A DNA stretch of 64,000 nt from assembly GCF_023101685.1 (NCBI RefSeq), contig NZ_CP082164.1, forward strand, positions 5,208,001-5,272,000, written 5' to 3'. Position 1 is the first letter of the stretch. The number at the start of each line of letters is the position of its first letter. This document shows, one piece after another, positions 56,638 through 64,000 of this stretch. The notes under the pieces are model-generated. The model was not told the DNA's origin and made no database searches. It worked only from the letters and a program-made list of their open reading frames with translations. Made by a program: the position numbers and the translations under genes. Source of the DNA: Bradyrhizobium sp. 186 (GTDB taxonomy: Bacteria > Pseudomonadota > Alphaproteobacteria > Rhizobiales > Xanthobacteraceae).

Positions 56638-58020
56638 TTGGAACCCCGGAATTTCGACGGGGATGCCGACCGTCCGCGGTCGGCAGGGGCTAAGCAGACG
56701 GGGCGGGTGCTTGTCATCGGCCCCTACTTGCGAGTGCGCGCGGGCGGTGCCGACGCGCAGTCGGAGAGCTATGTTCTGCGAGACGTCGAGGCCCGGCTCG
56801 ACGAAGCCGCCGGCCTCGCGCGCGCGATCGATCTCGTCGTCGCGGATGCCATTATCGCGCCGATCAGCCAGATCCGCCCCGCGACCTATATCGGCAAGGG
56901 TAAGGTCGAGGAGATCGCCGGGCTCGCCAAGAGCCTCGATGTCGAGCTCGTGGTGATGGATTGCGCGCTTGCGCCGATCCAGCAACGCAATCTCGAGAAG
57001 GAGTTGCATGCAAAGGTGCTCGACCGCACCGGCTTGATCCTCGAAATCTTCGGCCGACGCGCCAAGACCAAGGAAGGCTCGCTCCAGGTCGAGCTCGCGC
57101 ATCTGAACTACCAGCGCTCGCGCCTGGTGCGTTCCTGGACCCATCTCGAACGCCAGCGCGGCGGCTTTGGATTCATGGGCGGTCCCGGCGAGACGCAGAT
57201 CGAAGCGGACCGCCGCCTGATCCAGGAGCGCATCTCCAAACTCGAGGGCGAACTGAAGAAGGTACAGGCGACGCGGCGCCTGCACCGCGCCGGTCGCCAG
57301 CGTGTGCCGTATCGCGTCGTGGCGCTGGTCGGCTACACCAATGCCGGCAAGTCGACGCTGTTCAACCGCCTGACGCGCGCCGACGTGCAGGCCGCCGACA
57401 TGCTGTTCGCCACGCTCGATCCGACCCTGCGCGCGCTCAGCCTGCCGCATGGCGGCAAGGCGATGCTGTCGGACACCGTCGGCTTCATCTCCAATTTGCC
57501 GACGCAGCTCGTGGCCGCCTTCCGCGCCACGCTCGAGGAGGTGCTGGAGGCTGACGTCATCCTGCATGTCCGCGACATCGCCCATGACGACGCCGAGGCG
57601 CAGCAGAGCGACGTCGACGCAGTGCTGCGCCAGCTCGGCATCAACCCCGACGACTCCGGTCGCATCATCGAGGTCTGGAACAAGATCGATCGCTTCGACG
57701 TGGAGCAACGCGAGGAGCTGCTCAACATCGCCGCTCGCAGGCCGGAGGATCATCCGGCGATGCTGGTGTCCGCCGTGTCGGGCGAGGGGATTGATGTGCT
57801 GCTTGCCGCGATCGAAGAGCGGCTCGCCGCCAAACGCACCACGCTCGATCTGTCGATCGACGCGGCCGATGGCGCCGGCATCTCCTGGCTGCATCGCAAT
57901 GCCGAGGTGCTGGCGAAGGAGCTGCACGACGGCCGATTCGACATGACGGTCCGGGTCGATGAGACCAAGAGGGATATCGTGGTGAACCGGTTCGACGCCG
58001 TGCTGCGTCTCTCCACATAA
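56638..58020 (+). CDS. hflX: GTPase HflX
   Basis: A 460-residue ribosome-associated GTPase. The N-terminal HflX domain has AIIAPISQIRPATYIGKGKV and the glycine-rich GGFGFMGGPGETQIEADRRL. The G1 motif is GYTNAGKST (232-240), G3 lies in DTVGFISNLP and G4 in NKID. The start is TTG at 56638, preceded by GAGAGTG; no ATG fits the family N-terminus. HflX splits stalled ribosomes under stress. It ends at a REP-like element. Confidence 0.94.
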   Translation: MEPRNFDGDADRPRSAGAKQTGRVLVIGPYLRVRAGGADAQSESYVLRDVEARLDEAAGLARAIDLVVADAIIAPISQIRPATYIGKGKVEEIAGLAKSLDVELVVMDCALAPIQQRNLEKELHAKVLDRTGLILEIFGRRAKTKEGSLQVELAHLNYQRSRLVRSWTHLERQRGGFGFMGGPGETQIEADRRLIQERISKLEGELKKVQATRRLHRAGRQRVPYRVVALVGYTNAGKSTLFNRLTRADVQAADMLFATLDPTLRALSLPHGGKAMLSDTVGFISNLPTQLVAAFRATLEEVLEADVILHVRDIAHDDAEAQQSDVDAVLRQLGINPDDSGRIIEVWNKIDRFDVEQREELLNIAARRPEDHPAMLVSAVSGEGIDVLLAAIEERLAAKRTTLDLSIDAADGAGISWLHRNAEVLAKELHDGRFDMTVRVDETKRDIVVNRFDAVLRLST

Positions 58021-58025
58021 ACCGC

Positions 58026-58163
58026 CGTCGCCCCGGCGAAGGCCGGGACCCATACCGCGTGATCTATCGAGGTAAGGCGGTCCTCGTACCGACGAGCGCG
58101 TGACTCCGAGTCTTCACTTAACTACGCCCTGGGTTATGGCTCCCGGCCTTCGCCGGGACGTCG
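58026..58163. repeat. Palindromic REP-like element between hflX and mazG
   Basis: Two hairpins, CCCGGC-GAAG-GCCGGG near 58032 and CCCGGC-CTTC-GCCGGG near 58142, are themselves inverted copies within a larger structure (GGACCCATA... paired with ...TTATGGCTCC). The element fills the gap between two convergent genes. I recognise this as a very frequent Bradyrhizobium intergenic repeat. Confidence 0.75.
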
Positions 58164-58169
58164 GCGGCG

Positions 58170-59027
58170 TTAGCGGCGGGCTTGATTGCTTTTCTCAACA
58201 GTTGGAGGCTTCTGCTCTTCACCCTTCGCCGCATTCCACAGCGCATCCATCTCCGCCAGCGACGCCTGTTCCAGCGTCCGTCCCTGCGCCTCCAGCGCAC
58301 GCTCGATAAAGGCAAAACGACGCTCGAATTTCGCATTGGTCGCGCGCAGCGCGCTTTCCGGATCGGCATCGATGTGGCGTGCGAGGTTGACCACGGCGAA
58401 CAGGAGATCGCCGGTCTCTTCCTCAAGTTCCTGCTTGTCGTTGCGGTCGAGAGCGGCCTCGATCTCGTCGGCTTCCTCGCGGATCTTTTGCAGCACCGCG
58501 CGCGGGTCGTTCCAGTCGAAGCCGACGGTGGAGGCCTTGCGCTGGAGCTCCATGGCGCGGGTCAGCGCCGGTTGGCCGGCCTTCACGCCCGATAGCAGCG
58601 ATTTGTGCGACGTCTGCTCCGGCGGCCGGCGCGCGGCACGCTCGGCCTTTTCCTCGGCCTTGATGCGGTCCCAGACTTCCTTGACGTGGGACGAGGCGAG
58701 GTTGCCGTCCTTGTCGGCGAAGACGTGAGGATGGCGCCGGATCATCTTGCGGGTGATGGCCTCGACGACGTCGCCGAAGGCAAAGGCATTCTGTTCCTCG
58801 GCCATCTGGGCATGGAACACCACCTGCAACAGCAGATCGCCGAGCTCTTCGCGCAAATCATCGAGATCGCCGCGGTCGATCGCGTCAACCACCTCATGGG
58901 CTTCCTCGATCGTGTAGGGTGCGATCGTCGCAAAGTTCTGCTCGAGGTCCCAGGGGCAGCCGGTCACCGGCGTGCGCAGCGCGGCCATGATCTCGATCAG
59001 GCGGGAAATGTCGCGGGAAGGGGTCAT
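58170..59027 (-). CDS. mazG: Nucleoside triphosphate pyrophosphohydrolase MazG
   Basis: A 285-residue all-alpha NTP pyrophosphatase with two MazG domains. The first starts MAALRTPVTGCPWDLEQNFA and has EEAHEVVDAID with EELGDLLLQVVFHAQ; the second has EEADEIEAALD with EEETGDLLFAVVNLARH. The Glu/Asp clusters bind Mg. It hydrolyses non-canonical NTPs and may lower ppGpp. The C-terminal 20 residues are a charged tail. Confidence 0.93.
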   Translation of the reverse strand: MTPSRDISRLIEIMAALRTPVTGCPWDLEQNFATIAPYTIEEAHEVVDAIDRGDLDDLREELGDLLLQVVFHAQMAEEQNAFAFGDVVEAITRKMIRRHPHVFADKDGNLASSHVKEVWDRIKAEEKAERAARRPPEQTSHKSLLSGVKAGQPALTRAMELQRKASTVGFDWNDPRAVLQKIREEADEIEAALDRNDKQELEEETGDLLFAVVNLARHIDADPESALRATNAKFERRFAFIERALEAQGRTLEQASLAEMDALWNAAKGEEQKPPTVEKSNQARR

Positions 59028-59152
59028 TGCAGGCCATTCTCCTTGCTCTCAAGCCTTATGCCAAAAGCGGCCCGCCGTTCCCAGCGCCGGCGTGCGGAAC
59101 GGGCCGATTTCCACCGATTGGCGGGTAGCTCCCGCAGTGCTAAAGCGCGGCC

Positions 59153-59866
59153 ATGAGTGACGCATTTTCATCCGAAACCGCGCTGGTGCTGTTTTCCGGC
59201 GGCCAGGATTCCACCACCTGCCTCGCCTGGGCGCTCAGCCGCTTCGCGCGCGTCGAGACGCTGGGGTTCGACTACGGCCAGCGCCATGCGATCGAGCTTG
59301 CCTGCCGCGACCGACTGATCGGTGGCCTCAAGGCGATGCGTGCAGATTGGGCGGACAAGCTCGGCGAGAGCCACACGCTGTCGATCCCGACGCTGGCTGC
59401 GATCTCGGACACAGCGTTAACACGCGATGTCGCGATCGCGATGGGCGCCGACGGCCTGCCCAACACCTTCGTGCCCGGCCGCAACTTAGTATTCCTGACC
59501 TTCGCCGCGGCGCTGGCCTACCGGCGCGGCATCACCCACATCGTCGGCGGCATGTGCGAGACTGATTATTCCGGCTATCCCGATTGCCGCGACGACACCA
59601 TCCGCGCCATGCAGGCCGCGCTCTCGCTCGGCATGGCCCGCAAGATCGAACTGCATACGCCGCTGATGTGGATCGACAAGGCCGCGACCTGGAAGCTCGC
59701 GCATGACCTCGGTGGTGACGGGCTCGTCGACCTCATCCGCGAGCAGTCGCACACCTGCTATCTCGGCGAACGCGGCGCGCAGCATGCGTGGGGATATGGC
59801 TGCGGGGCGTGTCCTGCGTGCAGCCTGCGGGCGAAGGGGTGGCGGGAGTATGTGGCGGCGAGCTAA
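59153..59866 (+). CDS. queC: 7-cyano-7-deazaguanine synthase
   Basis: A 237-residue PP-loop enzyme that makes preQ0 from 7-carboxy-7-deazaguanine for queuosine. The ATP loop is [11 protein letters not shown] (15-20). The zinc site has four Cys: C202, C217, C220 and C223 in the segment ending [17 protein letters not shown]. No other queuosine genes are adjacent. Confidence 0.94.
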   Translation: MSDAFSSETALVLFSGGQDSTTCLAWALSRFARVETLGFDYGQRHAIELACRDRLIGGLKAMRADWADKLGESHTLSIPTLAAISDTALTRDVAIAMGADGLPNTFVPGRNLVFLTFAAALAYRRGITHIVGGMCETDYSGYPDCRDDTIRAMQAALSLGMARKIELHTPLMWIDKAATWKLAHDLGGDGLVDLIREQSHTCYLGERGAQHAWGYGCGACPACSLRAKGWREYVAAS

Positions 59867-59883
59867 CGCCTCAAACTCACCGC

Positions 59884-59922
59884 CATTGCGAGGAGCCCTT
59901 GCGACGAAGCCAACTCGCAATG
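59884..59922. repeat. Short inverted repeat between queC and the nitrile hydratase operon
   Basis: CATTGCGAG (59884-59892) and CTCGCAATG (59914-59922) are exact inverted copies. The 21 bases between them include AGCCCTTGCGACGAAGC, which matches a common Bradyrhizobium intergenic repeat as I remember it. It separates two convergent operons and may act as a two-way terminator. Confidence 0.6.
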
Positions 59923-59938
59923 ACGAGTGGGGCGAGAC

Positions 59939-60316
59939 CTACCGAAAATCCTCTGCCATCAACTCGATCGGCTTGCCATGCGGCGTGCGATCGGCGGCCC
60001 GGTCCCAGGCGTCGCGGTAGCGATGCAGCGTCTCCGTGGAGGTGACGCCCTTGCTTGCAACGAGCCGTTCCAGCGTGGCGAGCCAGTGCAGATAGTAGGT
60101 TTCGCCGGTGTCGGGATCGCCGGCGGCCTGCGCGCGCTTGATCTCGACGGCGAGGGCTGCGGCCCATTCCGGCCAAGTGAACACGCCGCGCTCGTGCAGC
60201 GTCAGCGCCATTGCGAAGGCATGGGCCTCCCAGGGCGCGCGGAAAACCGGGCCGTCGTCATCGCGGGGAATGCTCGGTATAGCCGCCGTCGCAGCGGCCG
60301 CAGCCGTGCCGCTCAT
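59939..60316 (-). CDS. Nitrile hydratase accessory (activator) protein
   Basis: A 125-residue protein resembling the small activator/chaperone of cobalt nitrile hydratases and related in fold to the beta-subunit N-terminus. Visible family features are PVFRAPWEAHAFAMALTLHE, FTWPEWAAALAVEI and YYLHWLATLERLVASKG. It helps load cobalt into the alpha subunit. Its ATG shares one base with the beta-subunit stop (TGATG), so it is translationally coupled as the third gene of the operon. Confidence 0.88.
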   Translation of the reverse strand: MSGTAAAAATAAIPSIPRDDDGPVFRAPWEAHAFAMALTLHERGVFTWPEWAAALAVEIKRAQAAGDPDTGETYYLHWLATLERLVASKGVTSTETLHRYRDAWDRAADRTPHGKPIELMAEDFR

Positions 60317-60975
60317 CACGCCGGGTCCAGATAGGGCTCGAACGCGTCGATCGAGACTTTTGAGGTCGGATCACCATCCGCGCCCCAGAGATCGCGGCCT
60401 TCGAACACGACCGTGTAGAGCCATTGCGGATTTTCGCCGAGCTCCATCGCCGCGGAATCCGGGAAAACCTGACAGCCGTGGTTCAGCTCGACGACACCGA
60501 CGTGGCCGCGCGCATAGCGCGGCAGCCGCGTGTGGGTCGTGGGATGAATGTTCTTCGCGCGTACGCGGTCACCGATCTTGAACCTGGCCGGCGCCCGAGC
60601 AGGGCGGGCGAACTTGCCGCGCACCATGGTGCGGTCGACATCGTCGCGAGCGAGCTTGCCATGCTTGAGTACTTTCGCAGGCTGCACCGCGTGGCCGGCC
60701 GCGACGTCCTCCCGGGTGAGGTAGCCCTTCTCGATCAGCATCTCCTCGAGCCCGAGGAACCATTTCTGGTAATAGGAGCTCGACAGATAGACATGCGGCG
60801 GCAGCGTCTCGCGATAGAAACGCGAAGTGTCAATGTTGAAGGCCCCGGCGGCCCCCATCGCGCGCACCATCGCAAGGACACGCGCTTCCCAGTCGGCATG
60901 GAACGTCGGCTCGTTGGGCTCGGGCTCGACCTTGCCGAAGCCGTCCATGCCGCCCATGTCGTGCACGCCGTTCAC
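60316..60975 (-). CDS. Nitrile hydratase beta subunit
   Basis: A 219-residue subunit. It begins with GTG at 60975 in the classic form [20 protein letters not shown] and includes [20 protein letters not shown] and a C-terminal SH3-like domain ([40 protein letters not shown]). With the alpha subunit it converts nitriles to amides. The start overlaps the alpha stop by four bases (GTGA). Confidence 0.93.
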   Translation of the reverse strand: MNGVHDMGGMDGFGKVEPEPNEPTFHADWEARVLAMVRAMGAAGAFNIDTSRFYRETLPPHVYLSSSYYQKWFLGLEEMLIEKGYLTREDVAAGHAVQPAKVLKHGKLARDDVDRTMVRGKFARPARAPARFKIGDRVRAKNIHPTTHTRLPRYARGHVGVVELNHGCQVFPDSAAMELGENPQWLYTVVFEGRDLWGADGDPTSKVSIDAFEPYLDPA

Positions 60976-61598
60976 GACGGCGCTCCGGGCTTTTTGGGGA
61001 AGCCGGTCCCGATCATGGAGTCGCGGGTGACGAGCTCGGCGAGCTGCTCCTCGCTCCAGCCTTCCGTGCCTTCGGGCCGCATCGGCAGCACCAGGAAGCG
61101 CGTCTCCGCGGTCGAATCCCACACCCGGATTTCCATGCCCTTCGGCAGCGTGACATCGAAATCGGCGAGCACGCCCCGCGGGTCCTTGACCGCGCGCGAG
61201 CGATACGGCGAGGCCTTGTACCAGACCGGCGGCAACCCGAGCATTTCCCAGGGGTAGCAGGAGCACAGCGTGCAAACGACCATGTTGTGACGCTGCGGCG
61301 TATTCTCGATCACGACGAGATGGTCGCCGACGCGGCTGACATGGCCGAGCGTGCCGATGGCCTTGGAGCCGTCCTCCAGCAGCGCTGTCTTGAAGGCCGG
61401 ATCGGTCCATGCCTTGGCGACGACGCGGGCGCCGTTGTGCGGGCCGATCTTGGTCTCGTAGGCCTGGATGATGGCGTCGAGCGCGGCCGGCTCGACATAG
61501 CCTTTTTCGGTCAGGATCGTCTCGAGCGCGCGCACGCGCAACTCGGTCTCGGACAACTCCGAATGGTCGTGATCGTCATGATGATGGTGGTCACTCAT
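60972..61598 (-). CDS. Nitrile hydratase alpha subunit, cobalt type, with His-rich N-terminus
   Basis: A 208-residue catalytic subunit. The metal site is [11 protein letters not shown], with C109, C112, S113 and C114; Thr at 110 marks the cobalt class (iron enzymes have Ser). Also typical are [20 protein letters not shown] and [11 protein letters not shown]. The N-terminus [14 protein letters not shown] is unusually rich in His and Asp and could bind metal. The ATG at 61598 starts the operon alpha-beta-activator; the open frame extends upstream but without similarity. Product amides could feed amidases elsewhere in the genome. Confidence 0.94.
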   Translation of the reverse strand: MSDHHHHDDHDHSELSETELRVRALETILTEKGYVEPAALDAIIQAYETKIGPHNGARVVAKAWTDPAFKTALLEDGSKAIGTLGHVSRVGDHLVVIENTPQRHNMVVCTLCSCYPWEMLGLPPVWYKASPYRSRAVKDPRGVLADFDVTLPKGMEIRVWDSTAETRFLVLPMRPEGTEGWSEEQLAELVTRDSMIGTGFPKKPGAPS

Positions 61599-61661
61599 GG
61601 GGGCGAACATAGTCCCAGAATCCGGGCGTTGTCGAGGCGAAGACTCTGCTAGCATGGTCAC

Positions 61662-62426
61662 ATGGGCTTCGAGGCTGGAAGAGCTGGAATGGCAGCCGCA
61701 ATCGCGGCAATGACGTGGCTTGCCGCGCAAGCGGCGCATGCTGCGAATGGCGCCTATGCGGTGGATGCAGCCGACATTTCCGAGGTCGGCTCCTGCAAGG
61801 TCGAAAGCTGGATGTCGGCGGCCACCAACACCGACTTCTCCGCGGTCGCCAACCCGTCCTGCGTCGTCGATCCCTTCAGGCCGATCGAGCTGAGCGTCAA
61901 TACCAACCGCGCCCGCAGCGACGATGACTGGAGCACGACGGTTGCGCCCAAGGCCAAGACGAATTTTGTTCCGACAGGCGTCGGGAGATGGGGATTCTCG
62001 GCCTATGTCGGCGGGTCCTTAGATGCGGCGACCGGCGAAAACCTGTCCGCGTTTGCCGTCATTCCCGCGACCTTTCGCCTCTCCGAGACCATGCGCATCA
62101 ACCTCAACGGCGGCTGGCTCTGGGATCGCACGGTCGATCGCCACTATCTGACCTACGGCATCGGCTTCGACTGGAAGTTCACCGACACGTTGCAGTGGAC
62201 GATCGAGGCGTACGGGCAGGCCGGAGCCTCGGAGATCGCAAGCGTGGTGCAGCCGCGGTTTCAGACCGGCGTGCGCTACCGGCCTAATGAAATATTCTCT
62301 GTCGATCTGATCTATGGCCGGAACATCACCGGCGAGAATTCCAACTGGATCACGCTCGGCACCACGATCCGCTTCCCGGCGCCCGGTACCACCCAACCGG
62401 AGCATCGGCGCACTGGCCATCTGTAA
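61662..62426 (+). CDS. Outer-membrane beta-barrel protein, hypothetical
   Basis: A 254-residue protein with an N-terminal signal peptide ([18 protein letters not shown]) and a mature part of alternating polar/hydrophobic strands, for example [20 protein letters not shown] and [20 protein letters not shown], suggesting a small beta-barrel. Two conserved-looking Cys lie near residues 45 and 67. ATG 61662 supplies a positive charge before the hydrophobic core; ATG 61689 is an alternative with GGAAGAG upstream. It is divergent from the nitrile hydratase operon by 63 bp. Function unknown. Confidence 0.65.
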   Translation: MGFEAGRAGMAAAIAAMTWLAAQAAHAANGAYAVDAADISEVGSCKVESWMSAATNTDFSAVANPSCVVDPFRPIELSVNTNRARSDDDWSTTVAPKAKTNFVPTGVGRWGFSAYVGGSLDAATGENLSAFAVIPATFRLSETMRINLNGGWLWDRTVDRHYLTYGIGFDWKFTDTLQWTIEAYGQAGASEIASVVQPRFQTGVRYRPNEIFSVDLIYGRNITGENSNWITLGTTIRFPAPGTTQPEHRRTGHL

Positions 62427-62504
62427 CGGCAAGAACAATAGGAATAGGGAGGCTGCCTTGGCCGACCATGTGAAGGTCGAGAAAGGCCATGGGCCGAGGG
62501 TCGG

Positions 62505-62630
62505 ATGCCGCAAGCCGCGTTTCAAGGGCCGGTAGAATTCAAGCCGGGCATTGATCGCGCCGCGGACAGTCCGTATACGCCGCGCTGGGACAAAAGCGGC
62601 TCGGTCAACGAGGTCGTAGAATGCCATTGA
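62505..62630 (+). CDS. Small hypothetical protein (41 aa)
   Basis: ATG 62505 follows GAGGG at five bases. The 41-residue product begins MPQAAFQGPVEFKPGIDRAA, contains PYTPRWDKSGSVNEVV and ends with Cys-His. The composition is protein-like and it ends 17 bp before the anion symporter start, so it could be the first gene of that operon. No family is recognised. Confidence 0.45.
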   Translation: MPQAAFQGPVEFKPGIDRAADSPYTPRWDKSGSVNEVVECH

Positions 62631-62647
62631 AATTGAGGGGGAGGCTC

Positions 62648-64000
62648 ATGACGGCCAGTTCAAACGTGCCTGAGGCGAAAGGGTTTCGCTGGAAGCTGAT
62701 CGCGCCGCTCGTGGTGTGGCTCGTGATCTATCTGTGGCCGGTGCCGGCCGGGCTCAACGTCAACCAGTGGCACTATTTTGCAGTCTTTGCCGCCGTCATC
62801 ACCGGGCTCATTCTGGAATCGATGCCGGTCGGCGCGGTCGGCCTGATCGGGCTGACGGTCGCCGGCGTCGGCGGCTATATCGATCCCGATCCGACCAAGT
62901 CGCTGCGCTGGATGCTGGCGGGCTTTGCCGAAAGCACGGTGTGGCTGATCGTCGGCGCCTTCGTGTTCTCGATCGGCTATCGCAAGAGCCAGCTTGGCCG
63001 GCGCATTGCCCTTGTGCTGGTGCAAAAGCTCGGCGGCAACACGCTCGGTCTCGGCTACGCGGTGGCAATGTCGGACTTCCTGCTGGCGCCGGCGACGCCG
63101 TCCAACACCGCGCGTAGCGGCGGCATCGTCTATCCCATCATCAGTAACATCCCGCGCATCTATGGCTCCGAGCCGGGACCGACCGCCGGCAAGATCGGCA
63201 CCTACGTGATGTGGACCGCGTTCGCGTCGACCGCCGTCACGAGCTCGCTGTTCTTCACTGCGCTCGCGCCCAACGCCGCCGCGCTTGCGATCGCCAAGAA
63301 GACGGTCGGGGTCGACGTGAGCTGGGGCCAATGGTTCATCGGCTTCGCGCCGTTCGGCCTCCTCCTGATGGTGCTGGTCCCGCTGCTGAGCTACGCGGTG
63401 TGCCGGCCGGAAGTGAAGCGCAGCCCCGAAATCTCCGAATGGGCGGGGAAGGAGCTCGGGGTGATGGGCCCGATGTCGCGCAACGAGTGGATCATGCTGG
63501 GCCTGATCGTGCTCGCGATGTTCCTGTGGATCGCGGGCTCGAGCCCGGACATCCACGTGCCGGTGCTGGGTTCGAACTTCGTCAACGCCACCACCGTCGT
63601 GTTCATCGTGATCTCGCTGATGCTGGTCACCGGCGTGATCGAGTTTGCCGACATCGTCAGCGAGAAGAGCGCCTGGGAGGTGTTCTTCTATTTCACCTCC
63701 TTGCTGACGCTGGCCTCAGGCCTCAACGAGATCGGCTTCATCAAATGGTTCGCGAATGAATACGCCAAGCCGCTCGCCGGGCTGTCGCCATCGACAGCGA
63801 TGATCCTGCTGGTCGCGCTGTTCTTCTGGATCCATTATTTCTTCTCGAGCATCACCTCGCACGCTGCAGCGGTGCTGCCGGTGGTGCTCGCGGTCGGATC
63901 GGGCATCCCCGATCTGCCGGTCACGACCCTCGCCATGCTCTGCATGTATTCGCTCGGCCTGATGGGCGTGATCTCGCCCTACGCGACGGGGCCGGCGCCG
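62648..64000 (+). CDS. DASS family anion symporter (dicarboxylate/tricarboxylate type), 3' end beyond window
   Basis: The frame stays open to the window end (451 codons). It starts at ATG 62648 after GGGGGAGG. The protein is polytopic with the DIT/CitT signature APATPSNTARSGGIVYPIIS, the first SNT substrate/sodium motif. Later segments include FANEYAKPLAGLSPSTAMIL and the second motif region SSITSHAAAVLPV. SLC13/DASS members move dicarboxylates, citrate or sulfonates with sodium or by exchange. The substrate is unknown; the closest look is plastid 2-oxoglutarate/malate and CitT-type carriers. Confidence 0.88.
   Translation, partial: MTASSNVPEAKGFRWKLIAPLVVWLVIYLWPVPAGLNVNQWHYFAVFAAVITGLILESMPVGAVGLIGLTVAGVGGYIDPDPTKSLRWMLAGFAESTVWLIVGAFVFSIGYRKSQLGRRIALVLVQKLGGNTLGLGYAVAMSDFLLAPATPSNTARSGGIVYPIISNIPRIYGSEPGPTAGKIGTYVMWTAFASTAVTSSLFFTALAPNAAALAIAKKTVGVDVSWGQWFIGFAPFGLLLMVLVPLLSYAVCRPEVKRSPEISEWAGKELGVMGPMSRNEWIMLGLIVLAMFLWIAGSSPDIHVPVLGSNFVNATTVVFIVISLMLVTGVIEFADIVSEKSAWEVFFYFTSLLTLASGLNEIGFIKWFANEYAKPLAGLSPSTAMILLVALFFWIHYFFSSITSHAAAVLPVVLAVGSGIPDLPVTTLAMLCMYSLGLMGVISPYATGPAP

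Overview
The window is a high-GC alphaproteobacterial chromosome segment that reads as Bradyrhizobium or a very close relative (Nitrobacteraceae). The main reasons are the conserved block dusB-ntrB-ntrC-ntrY-ntrX-hfq-hflX, the fused ispDF gene next to it, an aapJQMP general amino-acid transporter, a popZ-like gene beside valS, and palindromic intergenic repeats of the kind common in this group. Almost all of it is ordinary core or near-core chromosome. No phage, transposase, integrase, rRNA or CRISPR array is visible.

Layout. 1-1 kb: end of a glycosyltransferase/LpxB-N operon. 1.1-4.2 kb: Na/Pi symporter and cystathionine beta-lyase (minus strand). 4.2-9.1 kb: aapJQMP, fed by one arm of a mirror-image divergent promoter pair shared with metC. 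9.1-12.2 kb: DUF805 protein, cysteine synthase, cyclopropane fatty acid synthase. 12.6-22 kb: a four-gene RND efflux operon (outer membrane factor, adaptor, two MdtB/MdtC-like pumps). 22-24.6 kb: DTW-domain tRNA-modification gene, polysaccharide ABC exporter pair, tRNA-Cys. 24.7-25.7 kb: small genes, one behind a perfect CRP-type dyad. 26-32.8 kb: an amide/nitrogen scavenging island (binding protein, fused permease-ATPase, acetamidase/formamidase, an AraC regulator fused to a second acetamidase/formamidase, RidA). 33-41.3 kb: frameshifted secreted protein gene, tRNA-Asn, PIMT-like methyltransferase, tolC, popZ-like, valS, 3-methyladenine glycosylase. 41.4-42.9 kb: lipA and a RatA/COQ10-like gene. 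43-46 kb: an apparent insertion with a glycosyltransferase, a hexapeptide acetyltransferase, a decayed HTH gene and an MscS channel. 46-58 kb: cinA, ispDF and the nitrogen-regulation block. 58-64 kb: mazG, queC, a cobalt-type nitrile hydratase operon with its activator, an outer-membrane protein, and the start of a DASS anion symporter that runs off the window.

The most unusual item is the single 777-codon reading frame joining an AraC-type DNA-binding regulator to a complete acetamidase/formamidase domain, immediately after a stand-alone paralogue of that enzyme and a dedicated ABC importer. This suggests a self-contained amide uptake, hydrolysis and sensing system. Nitrogen is a theme of the window: general amino-acid uptake, amide uptake and hydrolysis, nitrile hydration, and the NtrBC/NtrYX regulators. 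An NtrC-type dyad lies just downstream of the best promoter for dusB-ntrBC, a position that fits autorepression.

All functional calls come from reading translations and motifs by eye. No database search was run. Promoters and operators are motif matches only.
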